A program made the translations under genes and the position numbers. A DNA stretch of 64,000 bases from Halobacterium zhouii. GTDB taxonomy: Archaea; Halobacteriota; Halobacteria; Halobacteriales; Halobacteriaceae. Within the stretch, counting starts at the first letter, position 1. Each line of letters opens with the position of its first letter. The stretch lies in NCBI RefSeq assembly GCF_021249405.1, contig NZ_CP089593.1, forward strand, positions 2,046,001 through 2,110,000. The letters are read 5' to 3'. A model generated the notes under the pieces. That model was not told where the DNA came from. It saw nothing but the letters and a program-made list of their open reading frames with translations, and did not search any database. Below are positions 41,577-47,848 of this stretch, piece after piece.

Positions 41577-42221
41577 GTGACAATAACGAACGATGACCGG
41601 GAACGATACCAGACAGCTGTCAGTGACTTCCACACCCAACACGAACCCGACAGCTGCTTCCCAACCGCCCTGAAGAACATCCTCGACGAACTCGCCGACC
41701 GCAAAGACAACCCAGACCTCCGCTACAGCATCAGCGACCTCGGCGACGCCCTCGGCTACGTCGAGAACCGCGCCTCAGCCTCTGACCGACTCGCCGCACG
41801 CCTCGACCCACTTCTCGAAGACGCTGGCTGGGAAGTCAACCATATGACCGGCGTCGGCTACGACCAACTCCAAACCATCATCGAATCTGACGACCGCTCA
41901 CTCCCGCTGTGCGAATTCCACGAACAATACTTCGAAGACATCGGCCAACACACCGAGAACTACACACCAGAAGCGGGACTCGACGGATTCGGAAGATGGA
42001 AACACGTCATCGTCCCTTTCAAAATCAACGACAACACCGTGCTCTATTTCGACCCCTATATCCAGTTCTACCACGATCTCGACACCATCGACGATGACGG
42101 CGCGATGAACGTGCCCATCAAGGCCTTCAATGAATGGTGGACACGACCCGAAAAACGTTGGGCGCTGTGGCTCGAACCATCTAAACAACAAACGCTGTCA
42201 GCAGCGTTCGGGGATGAATAG
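41577..42221 (+). CDS. C39/papain-like cysteine peptidase-fold protein
   Basis: A 214-residue protein from the GTG at 41577. HEPDSCFPTALKNILDEL (residues about 20-37) carries a Cys at the head of a helix as in C39 peptidases. RWKHVIVPFKIND (about residue 145) supplies the His on a strand. NTVLYFDPYIQF a dozen residues later gives the Asp. The Cys-helix, His-strand, Asp order and spacing fit the C39-like/BtrH papain fold, although the usual C-G-P reads C-F-P. It is paired with the gene one base downstream. Whether it is a protease, a toxin or an acyltransferase is open; catalytic assignment is inference. Confidence 0.6.
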   Translation: MTITNDDRERYQTAVSDFHTQHEPDSCFPTALKNILDELADRKDNPDLRYSISDLGDALGYVENRASASDRLAARLDPLLEDAGWEVNHMTGVGYDQLQTIIESDDRSLPLCEFHEQYFEDIGQHTENYTPEAGLDGFGRWKHVIVPFKINDNTVLYFDPYIQFYHDLDTIDDDGAMNVPIKAFNEWWTRPEKRWALWLEPSKQQTLSAAFGDE

Positions 42222-42222
42222 C

Positions 42223-43176
42223 ATGGTTACAACGGAAGCATCACCAGACGACGCAATTCGCGTTCAGAACCCAGAAGCACTCCAAGGCGGACATGCAGAG
42301 ATACGCCTCAAGCGCCATCTCGGTAGAGGTGTCTACGTTCACGACGTTCACGAACTCCCGAACGGGAACCTAGAAGTTTCCCTGGGGAACGCCTCCCCGC
42401 GAGACCTCAGCGACTGTCGTGACCACGACAACGTTCTGAAGTTCATCACGCTCCGGGACGTGTACACAATTGAGGCCGAGAACACCGGGCAAGGAGTGTA
42501 CCTCATCGATGTTCCTGACCGCAGCGACGTTATCGATGGCATCGATGAGCGCGAGGAAGAAATCAAGGAGAAGCTCGATTTCTCGATGGCGCAAGCCATC
42601 TACAAGCACGTCTACGACCTTCCAGCCGTCCGAACACAACTCAACCCTATTCTCCAGATTCTGCGCGCCGCTCGCAACCGACGAGGACTCACTGTCACGC
42701 GAATCGACGATAACCAGCGTTCGAAGAACACTCGCGAATACGTTGACCTATTGAAGAACTTCGGGTACATCAGAGTCGAAAACGACGAGATTCTGCCGGG
42801 TGAGCGCCTGCAATCCGCTGACCTGAATGAGTACACTTGGGACGAGTTCGGTCGGAAGTTCCTTGGTGACGTCGTACAACGAGGGTACGTCACGATCCGA
42901 GACGAGCTGAACCTCAGTATGCTCGGGCATTACCAGAAGTTCTCTGGTGCGTACTACTTCGACGCTATTCAGCGTGGGAAGCAAGACCTGTGGCTAGACA
43001 TCGACACTATCGCGGACAACTTCGAGGAACTTCACGGGGAGCGCAAAGACCGGTTCTATCTCCAGGACAAGTTTGGTGAGCTTGCCTCGGTGGATGTTGT
43101 TGAGAAGGATGGGGACTACGTGCGGTCGGAGGCGGATATCTACGAGCAGGTGGCTCGTGACACACCAACGGCGTGA
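42223..43176 (+). CDS. partner of the C39-like protein, winged-helix-like centre
   Basis: A 317-residue soluble protein from the ATG at 42223, one base after the upstream stop. The N-terminal part is beta-rich (GVYVHDVHELPNGNLEVSLG, VYLIDVPDRSDVI). The centre (ILQILRAARNRRGLTVTRID, EYVDLLKNFGYIRVENDEIL) is a winged-helix-like unit. The C-terminal part is helical. A sensor or antitoxin/DNA-binding partner is conceivable because of the tight pairing and own promoter, but I do not recognise the family. The frame extends further upstream without a start that avoids the first gene. Confidence 0.6.
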   Translation: MVTTEASPDDAIRVQNPEALQGGHAEIRLKRHLGRGVYVHDVHELPNGNLEVSLGNASPRDLSDCRDHDNVLKFITLRDVYTIEAENTGQGVYLIDVPDRSDVIDGIDEREEEIKEKLDFSMAQAIYKHVYDLPAVRTQLNPILQILRAARNRRGLTVTRIDDNQRSKNTREYVDLLKNFGYIRVENDEILPGERLQSADLNEYTWDEFGRKFLGDVVQRGYVTIRDELNLSMLGHYQKFSGAYYFDAIQRGKQDLWLDIDTIADNFEELHGERKDRFYLQDKFGELASVDVVEKDGDYVRSEADIYEQVARDTPTA

Positions 43177-43182
43177 AAACGG

Positions 43183-43800
43183 TCAGCGAAGTCCGGCTTC
43201 GTCCATCATTTCGACCGCGAGATGGTCGGGTTCTTTGCCGAGGTAATTGCTTCTGAAGGTGTCGCCGTCTTCCCAGCCGCCCCACTGCATGATAACTTCG
43301 AGAGAGTACGGAGCACTCAGTCCGTAGTACGTTGAGGTGGCCCAGGTGCGGCGGAGGTCGTGCGCGGTGACGTGCAGCCAATCATCGTTCCCAGTCTCTT
43401 CGGCCAACGTCTCGACCGCGCCGGTGGTGCCGTTCCCGCCAGCAATCCAGCGCTGCACCGTCCGCGCAGACACATCGACCAACGGGTCTTCCTTCGTCAA
43501 CCCACGTGCGTTTTTCAGCATCACTGCTTTCTGCTTCGTATCGTTGCTAACGGGGCATTCTCGGAACCCAGTCTTGCCTTCCCGCACCCTGAGTTTGTGC
43601 GCTTCCTCGTCGCCGTCGAGCCTGCGGAAGTCGCGTGTTGCAACGCGCGGGACTTCTTCTGATCTCAGTCCATCCAGCATCAACTCGACGGCCAGCTGCT
43701 TCCTCGGTTCCTCAGAGAAGTACTCTACCAACAGGTCTTGCTCCGAAGGATTCAGCCAGCAACGGTACCCGTCGTCGCTCGGCATCGGTTCAATCTGCAT
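43183..43800 (-). CDS. catalytic-domain-only tyrosine recombinase
   Basis: A 205-residue protein with the C-terminal fold of the lambda-integrase family. The first catalytic Arg is in LMLDGLRSEEVPRVATRDF, the Lys-bearing hairpin in LRVREGKTGFRECPV, the H-x-x-R box in HVTAHDLRRTWATSTYY, the second His/Trp in IMQWGGWEDGDTF and the nucleophile Tyr in RSNYLG. The usual SAM-like core-binding domain is missing, so it may be a relic or a helper of the full integrase at 48.9 kb. It starts MQIEPMPSDDG, and the gene directly upstream also starts MQIEP. Confidence 0.75.
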   Translation of the reverse strand: MQIEPMPSDDGYRCWLNPSEQDLLVEYFSEEPRKQLAVELMLDGLRSEEVPRVATRDFRRLDGDEEAHKLRVREGKTGFRECPVSNDTKQKAVMLKNARGLTKEDPLVDVSARTVQRWIAGGNGTTGAVETLAEETGNDDWLHVTAHDLRRTWATSTYYGLSAPYSLEVIMQWGGWEDGDTFRSNYLGKEPDHLAVEMMDEAGLR

Positions 43801-44093
43801 TAGACAGCACCTCTTGGGTGATGGATGACAGCGTAGGTTCCGTCCGGGTGATGCATTTCTGTGTAGTCATCCCGGGGGATGATTTCGATATCGCCGGTTT
43901 TCCGGGGGTCGGTGTCTCGGAGCGCGAGGAATGCTTCCTGTTCGGCGTCTCGTTTCTCGGTTGATTTGTATGCGTGTGCCGGGCGGAAATCCTCATTGTA
44001 TATGAAGACGATGTGATGGGTATTCCCGAACTCTGGCCGATAGCGGCATGGAGGCACGTCGTTGTCCTCGTCGGTGAGTGGCTCAATCTGCAT
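43800..44093 (-). CDS. small protein sharing its N-terminus with the short recombinase
   Basis: A 97-residue protein (MQIEPLTDEDNDVPPCRYRP). Its first five codons match those of the recombinase that follows. The rest (HHIVFIYNEDFRPAHAYKST, GDIEIIPRDDYTEMHHPDG) resembles small DUF-type phage proteins that I cannot name. It overlaps the recombinase at 43800 and the zinc gene at 44093 by one base each. Confidence 0.55.
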   Translation of the reverse strand: MQIEPLTDEDNDVPPCRYRPEFGNTHHIVFIYNEDFRPAHAYKSTEKRDAEQEAFLALRDTDPRKTGDIEIIPRDDYTEMHHPDGTYAVIHHPRGAV

Positions 44094-44317
44094 TATAGGA
44101 GGAACACCTCAGTGCAGGTCGGCTCCTTACAGTTCACATCTATATTCCTTCCTGGAGAACTGATGAAGCACCCCCGACGACCACAGTCGGGGCAGGTTGC
44201 TTCAACGACGAAGTACTTGACCAGCCGGTCAAGCATGTTCGGGGTTATCTCGTGGTCGTCGTGTGTGCGGTCGTGATTCCGTTCGATACTATCTGCGTGT
44301 GGAGGGCGATTTGTCAT
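44093..44317 (-). CDS. small zinc-finger protein
   Basis: A 74-residue protein: His-rich N-terminus, then helix MLDRLVKYFVVEA, then CPDCGRRGCFIS and CKEPTCTEVFLL, a four-Cys zinc site. Minus-strand AAGTGTTAAGTGTCGG about 25-40 nt upstream is a promoter similar to the provirus motif. First gene of the recombinase operon. Confidence 0.6.
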   Translation of the reverse strand: MTNRPPHADSIERNHDRTHDDHEITPNMLDRLVKYFVVEATCPDCGRRGCFISSPGRNIDVNCKEPTCTEVFLL

Positions 44318-44470
44318 GTCGTCTTCTACCTATATCTAGGGTTTTCCGACACTTAACACTTGTCGCCAGAACAAACACGTCCGAAAATAACCCTCAAACC
44401 ACCGTCCACCACTACTCACCCCCACCAAAACACCAAACGCGTCGTAGAAACAGGGGAACACGACACTCGT

Positions 44471-44482
44471 TGTTGGTAAGAC
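44471..44482 (+). repeat. TGTTGGTAAGAC repeat, copy 2
   Basis: Exact 12-bp match to 31256-31267 and 47805-47816, lying immediately beyond the stop of the gene at 44483 (minus strand). The spacer 44318-44470 shows nothing else but the promoter of the zinc gene. Confidence 0.6.
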
Positions 44483-44674
44483 TCAGAACTCGAAATCCGC
44501 ATCGGGTCGGACAAATCGGTCTTCGTTCGCATCCTCGATACCCTCCTCCAGCTCACGCTCGACGACACCCGAAGGGTGTACCGGCGTCTGTCCTGGTTCC
44601 GACGCTATCGCAAACAACACGTTCGCATCCTCGCGTAGATGCTCGACCCTTTCCTGCATCTCACTCGGAGTCAT
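44483..44674 (-). CDS. small acidic protein
   Basis: A 63-residue protein from the ATG at 44674 (MTPSEMQERVEHLREDANVL), one helix and an acidic tail. It is the last gene of the leftward tiny-gene cluster. A longer frame upstream is discarded as it enters the neighbouring TM gene. Unknown function. Confidence 0.5.
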   Translation of the reverse strand: MTPSEMQERVEHLREDANVLFAIASEPGQTPVHPSGVVERELEEGIEDANEDRFVRPDADFEF

Positions 44675-44718
44675 GCTCGACACCAGGGTCGGGGTCGCAA
44701 TAACTCGCGGGGTCAGAA

Positions 44719-44895
44719 TCAGTCGTCGGCGGAAACCCACGCGCCCACAAGCAACACCAACAACCCGACACCCAACACCGGATTGAACGACACCCTGCTA
44801 ATGTGATTGTAGTAGCCGCCGGAAACGAACGCTGCGAACGTCAGGAGCACGACAACCGCGAGTGCAACGTCTCGAAGCACCCCACCGTCACTCAT
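44719..44895 (-). CDS. small two-helix membrane protein
   Basis: A 58-residue protein starting MSDGGVLRDVALAVVVLLTF with helices ALAVVVLLTFAAFVSGG and VLGVGLLVLLVGAWVSA. It shares its first 14 bases (ATGAGTGACGGTGG) with the TM gene at 22359. The start overlaps the stop of the gene upstream. Confidence 0.6.
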   Translation of the reverse strand: MSDGGVLRDVALAVVVLLTFAAFVSGGYYNHISRVSFNPVLGVGLLVLLVGAWVSADD

Positions 44896-45149
44896 CGCCG
44901 AACCTCCGTCTTTCTAACTTCCACCCAGAGATTCCTGCATGCCGGATGGAAAACTCGTTGCGTATATTGTCCTGTAGTGCGGATATCCGGGTCTTTGTGG
45001 GTGGTGTTTCCTTTTCTAAGATGAACGGATTCAGTAACAAAGTCGATAGCTTCTTCCAGTGCATCGTATTCTGAAGCGTAAGTCCCTAGGTACTCAGTGA
45101 TAGTTTCTCCAGCATACCATTTCTGAACGATATACACGTGCTCACCCAT
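44892..45149 (-). CDS. hypothetical small protein
   Basis: An 85-residue protein (MGEHVYIVQKWYAGETITEY) with a short alpha/beta pattern; helix DALEEAIDFVTESVHLRK. Two isolated cysteines. Overlaps both neighbours. Not recognised. Confidence 0.55.
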   Translation of the reverse strand: MGEHVYIVQKWYAGETITEYLGTYASEYDALEEAIDFVTESVHLRKGNTTHKDPDIRTTGQYTQRVFHPACRNLWVEVRKTEVRR

Positions 45150-45354
45150 CGTTGGTCACCTGCTGGGAGTAGTGCAGATGCAGGGATGCACCGGCTGCTA
45201 GTAACGTTCCCACGGCAGCGACTCCGTACGTGAGTCGCCACATGATAGCCGTGACCGTGGGCTCTGTCGGAAGTAGGCTCATCGCGGCCACACTGATGAT
45301 GCCGAGCACGACAAGGCCGACAGTAGCCAGTAGTTCTGACCTCTCGTCACTCAT
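45142..45354 (-). CDS. small two-helix membrane protein
   Basis: A 70-residue protein (MSDERSELLATVGLVVLG) with helices LLATVGLVVLGIISVAAMSLL and RLTYGVAAVGTLLAAGASL. Starts at a CGATGAGTGACG junction and overlaps both neighbours. Unknown role. Confidence 0.6.
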   Translation of the reverse strand: MSDERSELLATVGLVVLGIISVAAMSLLPTEPTVTAIMWRLTYGVAAVGTLLAAGASLHLHYSQQVTNDG

Positions 45355-45583
45355 CGGGAACCACCTGCTGAAGCTCGTCTGTCGAGTCGAGACGATACTC
45401 GGTGTAGTCGGTGACGTGCAGCACCTGTGTGTAGTCCATCAGTGCGTCTGCATCGCCCCAGTTCCACGGCCATTGGAGTCCATGCCATCCTCGATGTCGT
45501 TCTGCGTGCCCGTGCAACGACCCGAGGCTGAGGGATTGGTGTCCGCACTCGGTGCACCGATACACGACTAGTTCGTCACTCAT
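45347..45583 (-). CDS. small C2H2-like zinc-finger protein
   Basis: A 78-residue protein. YRCTECGHQSLSLGSLHGHAERHRG (residues 8-32) has Cys-x2-Cys and His-x3-His spacing of a classical C2H2 finger. A Trp-rich stretch and an acidic tail follow. Starts at a CGATGAGTGACG junction. Possibly a DNA-binding regulator. Confidence 0.6.
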   Translation of the reverse strand: MSDELVVYRCTECGHQSLSLGSLHGHAERHRGWHGLQWPWNWGDADALMDYTQVLHVTDYTEYRLDSTDELQQVVPDE

Positions 45584-45761
45584 CGTCGTCCCACTCCGTT
45601 GGTGTCAACCCTCGCAGACACGATTCACAAACGCGTTCAGCACCGTGGAAATACTCGGGTCGGTCATGTGTCGGGAACGTCTCGACGTTCGTTCTGTCGC
45701 ACGATGGGACGCCGCAGTCACCAATCTTCTTCCACTCGACGTGTTGCGTGGCGTTACTCAT
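45576..45761 (-). CDS. small zinc-finger protein
   Basis: A 61-residue protein (MSNATQHVEWKKIGDCGVPS). CGVPSC near residue 16 and CESCLRGL near residue 45 make a four-Cys zinc site. Coupled to both neighbours by overlaps. Confidence 0.6.
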   Translation of the reverse strand: MSNATQHVEWKKIGDCGVPSCDRTNVETFPTHDRPEYFHGAERVCESCLRGLTPTEWDDDE

Positions 45762-45991
45762 CGGTCGTCACCTCGTTCCTCTGGGAGCGTCATGTACCGA
45801 GTCTCATCAAGCCGGAACACCGGTTCGTCAGCATCGACACTCCGAGGGACGTCGAGATTCTCAAGCGCGAGATGCAGTTCATCTCGGGTGTCGCAGTGCA
45901 GCACGATCGGGTCAGCAACACTGTCGGGGAGCGTTTGGAGCAGCGCGCCATCTCCGATGGCGGTGAGCACGTCGAGCAAATCGTCACTCAT
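45758..45991 (-). CDS. small acidic hypothetical protein
   Basis: A 77-residue protein from the ATG at 45991 (MSDDLLDVLTAIGDGALLQT). Alpha/beta pattern (ADPIVLHCDTRDELHLALEN) with one cysteine. Starts at a CGATGAGTGACG junction; a longer frame is discarded because it covers the upstream gene. Confidence 0.55.
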   Translation of the reverse strand: MSDDLLDVLTAIGDGALLQTLPDSVADPIVLHCDTRDELHLALENLDVPRSVDADEPVFRLDETRYMTLPEERGDDR

Positions 45992-46136
45992 CGGTTTCGC
46001 CCTGGTTCGGCGTTGGTGTCGGTTGTTTGACTGTGACAATGAACGTCTCCCCGCAGCGAACACACCGATAGGCGCGCGTATCGTTCGTTGACATCAATGC
46101 ACCGCCGCATTCGAGGCAACCTACGTAGTCACTCAT
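45984..46136 (-). CDS. tiny zinc-ribbon protein
   Basis: A 50-residue protein (MSDYVGCLECGGALMSTNDT) with CLECG and YRCVRCGETF, a CxxC...CxxC ribbon like an isolated rubredoxin-type knuckle pair. Both ends overlap neighbouring genes. Confidence 0.6.
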   Translation of the reverse strand: MSDYVGCLECGGALMSTNDTRAYRCVRCGETFIVTVKQPTPTPNQGETDE

Positions 46137-46264
46137 CGGTCTCGACCTCTCCCGATTTCTCCCGGGAACACGGCACCACAATCCAGGCAACTGTACGCCG
46201 TGCCCTCGTCAATCAGGAGCGCGTCACAGTCGCGGCACTCGACGTCCGAAACTGTGCCAATCAT
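46133..46264 (-). CDS. tiny zinc-ribbon protein
   Basis: A 43-residue protein (MIGTVSDVECRDCDALLIDE) with CRDCD and YSCLDCGAVF. It closely resembles its 50-residue neighbour downstream (CLECG...YRCVRCG), suggesting a tandem duplication. The stop overlaps the neighbour's ATG. Confidence 0.55.
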   Translation of the reverse strand: MIGTVSDVECRDCDALLIDEGTAYSCLDCGAVFPGEIGRGRDR

Positions 46265-46635
46265 TGAGAGTCACCTGTCGTCCATCGGTGCCCGTTCAGG
46301 CACAGTCGCGTCCCGTCCGTCCACCCGAGACGTGTTGGTGCACCGCATTCCGGGCAGTCGTCACATCGGTCTCGACCCTCTACTTCACTCAAAGACTGTT
46401 GCAGTCGGTCGCGCGCCTCTTCTGTGGCCTTCAGCAGTTGCTTACAGGTTTGGAATTCTTGCTGATCGTGTTCTCCTGGGTTCTGGTTGTATTCCTGGCG
46501 GAATTCGCGCAGCTGCCCGATTCGTTCCTCGATACGAGCGAGTTCCCTGACCTTCGCATGTTCTTTGAGTCGCATGATGTCCGATAGTTGTGCTGGCCCG
46601 CCGGTGCCGCTATCGCCGTCGTCGGCGGTCGTCAT
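46261..46635 (-). CDS. coiled-coil protein with C-terminal zinc finger
   Basis: A 124-residue protein. Residues 20-85 are a charged coiled coil (KEHAKVRELARIEERIGQLR). Residues 90-120 are CDDCPECGAPTRLGW and LCLNGHRW, a Cys/Cys...Cys/His zinc site. Overlaps neighbours at both ends. Confidence 0.6.
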   Translation of the reverse strand: MTTADDGDSGTGGPAQLSDIMRLKEHAKVRELARIEERIGQLREFRQEYNQNPGEHDQQEFQTCKQLLKATEEARDRLQQSLSEVEGRDRCDDCPECGAPTRLGWTDGTRLCLNGHRWTTGDSQ

Positions 46636-46967
46636 AGACCCACCCGTGCGAGAGCACAGTGCACGATTCCTGGGTTATCTGACGTGAACACGGACAGAAT
46701 CATTGCCAGCACGACTGTCCATGTCCCAATATTCGGGAACCCGGTAAGCATGAGCGCGAGCGCTACGACAGAGGAACCCAGCATGTATCTACCGACGCGC
46801 CTTGGGTCGGTGGCGTGGGTGTCGTAGTCGCAGTGCGGGCACGCTGCGTGACTCGTTAGTGCGGTTTCGTCTGTGGCGTCGAAACTGTGCATCTCCGCTG
46901 TGTGGAAGAGGTCGCCTTCCGTGTCGATATCTTGCGGTTTCTCGCCGCCCGATAGTGTATGTTTCAT
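46632..46967 (-). CDS. membrane protein with N-terminal zinc motif
   Basis: A 111-residue protein. A soluble N-terminus with ACPHCDYDTH is followed by two membrane helices (YMLGSSVVALALMLTGFP, TWTVVLAMILSVFTS). It is the first gene of the leftward tiny-gene cluster. Minus-strand TTATAAAGTTT just upstream (about 46990) is its likely TATA box, giving a very short leader. Confidence 0.6.
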   Translation of the reverse strand: MKHTLSGGEKPQDIDTEGDLFHTAEMHSFDATDETALTSHAACPHCDYDTHATDPRRVGRYMLGSSVVALALMLTGFPNIGTWTVVLAMILSVFTSDNPGIVHCALARVGL

Positions 46968-47078
46968 ACGGATAGTAGTAGAAACTTTATAACAAAAAGG
47001 GTTCCGCCTGTGCTGCCTGATTAGGCGGGGGTAGACGTGCTCTACGTCATGTTTTCGGGCGGCGCGAGTGGGGTCGGT

Positions 47079-47426
47079 TCAGTCCGGACGTGGAAGGTTT
47101 TGGAGTGTCTCGATTCGCTCGGTCTTGCTCACCGATTCGTATTCGCGTTTCCACGCGTCTTCGGTGTCTGAATGGTCGTTTCTCGCGGTTTTGGTAAGAC
47201 GGTAGAACCGTTCAGGCGCGTCCTCGATGTCCACGTTCGACGCCGGGAGCGTGTGCACTGCGTTGTCCGCAATCAGGGTTTGCAGCGTTTTGCGGATCTC
47301 CTCGCTACTCAGTCTCGGGTTCAGGTAAGCGAGTTCTTCGAGGCTCGGAGCGCCGTGTGGGTGGCCGGCGATGTCAGAGATGAGGTTCCGTTTGTTGAGT
47401 TCGGGCGGTTGTGGTTCTTCGGTCAT
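47079..47426 (-). CDS. winged-helix transcriptional regulator
   Basis: A 115-residue protein (MTEEPQPPELNKRNLISDIA). A single winged helix fills residues 15-85: NLISDIAGHPHGAPSLEELAYL, the recognition helix SSEEIRKTLQTLIADNAVHT and the wing ERFYRLTKTARN. Size and fold are those of small haloarchaeal viral regulators. It may control the neighbouring tiny-gene cluster or the integrase. Single gene with gene-free spacers on both sides. Confidence 0.65.
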   Translation of the reverse strand: MTEEPQPPELNKRNLISDIAGHPHGAPSLEELAYLNPRLSSEEIRKTLQTLIADNAVHTLPASNVDIEDAPERFYRLTKTARNDHSDTEDAWKREYESVSKTERIETLQNLPRPD

Positions 47427-47499
47427 TATCCCAGGTGTCGCGTGCTGTGTGGATAACTCTCAGGGCCAGCACACCCCTCGTTGTGAGTGGTGCGGGCTA

Positions 47500-47643
47500 C
47501 TAGTCGTCAGGGAACAAAATGAGACAGTCCGCCTCAACGAGTGACCGGCCAGCAATCTCCCATCGATTCTCCTCCTCGTTCTCAACCGTTCCGGCTTTCT
47601 CGAAGATTTCGACGCGGTCGTCCTTGATAGCGATTGCAGGCAT
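47500..47643 (-). CDS. small haloarchaeal protein, 47 aa
   Basis: A 47-residue beta-rich protein (MPAIAIKDDRVEIFEKAGTV) ending EADCLILFPDD. The internal ATG at 47643 is favoured since an AT-rich palindromic promoter lies directly upstream. Tiny proteins of this type are frequent beside haloarchaeal regulators; function unknown. Confidence 0.5.
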   Translation of the reverse strand: MPAIAIKDDRVEIFEKAGTVENEEENRWEIAGRSLVEADCLILFPDD

Positions 47644-47673
47644 CAAAACAACCGACTCAACCCCCACACAAAG

Positions 47674-47687
47674 TATTTTGCAAAATA
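47674..47687. promoter_or_regulatory. 14-bp perfect palindrome, likely operator
   Basis: TATTTTGCAAAATA, a perfect palindrome that also contains a TATA-like sequence, centred about 37 nt upstream of the gene starting at 47643. A dimeric repressor bound here would block that promoter. Confidence 0.6.
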
Positions 47688-47692
47688 AAATA

Positions 47693-47803
47693 TGTGACAA
47701 AGAAGTGTGATTCATCACACTCACACGTCACACTCACATGTGACGCTCACACCTCACAGTCACAAGGCACAGTCACACCTCACATCCTCGACTCACACGT
47801 CAC
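47693..47803. repeat. TCACA/GTGTGA-rich array next to the integrase gene
   Basis: About 110 bp in which TCACA or its complement occurs more than a dozen times (for example TCACACTCACACGTCACAC, then CACATGTGACGCTCACACC). Alternating purine-pyrimidine steps could favour Z-DNA. The regular half-sites suggest multiple protein binding, perhaps by the integrase or its partner. Confidence 0.6.
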
Positions 47804-47804
47804 C

Positions 47805-47816
47805 TGTTGGTAAGAC
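47805..47816 (+). repeat. TGTTGGTAAGAC repeat, copy 3
   Basis: Exact 12-bp match to the copies at 31256 and 44471, located 33 nt beyond the integrase stop codon. Confidence 0.6.
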
Positions 47817-47848
47817 CGGTCTCACCGCCACAACCTCCGGACTCGACG

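Noticed and set aside
47693..47803. CRISPR-like array because of the regularly spaced TCACA units.
   Set aside because: Units are only five to six bases with irregular spacing; no conserved 30-bp repeat with unique spacers.
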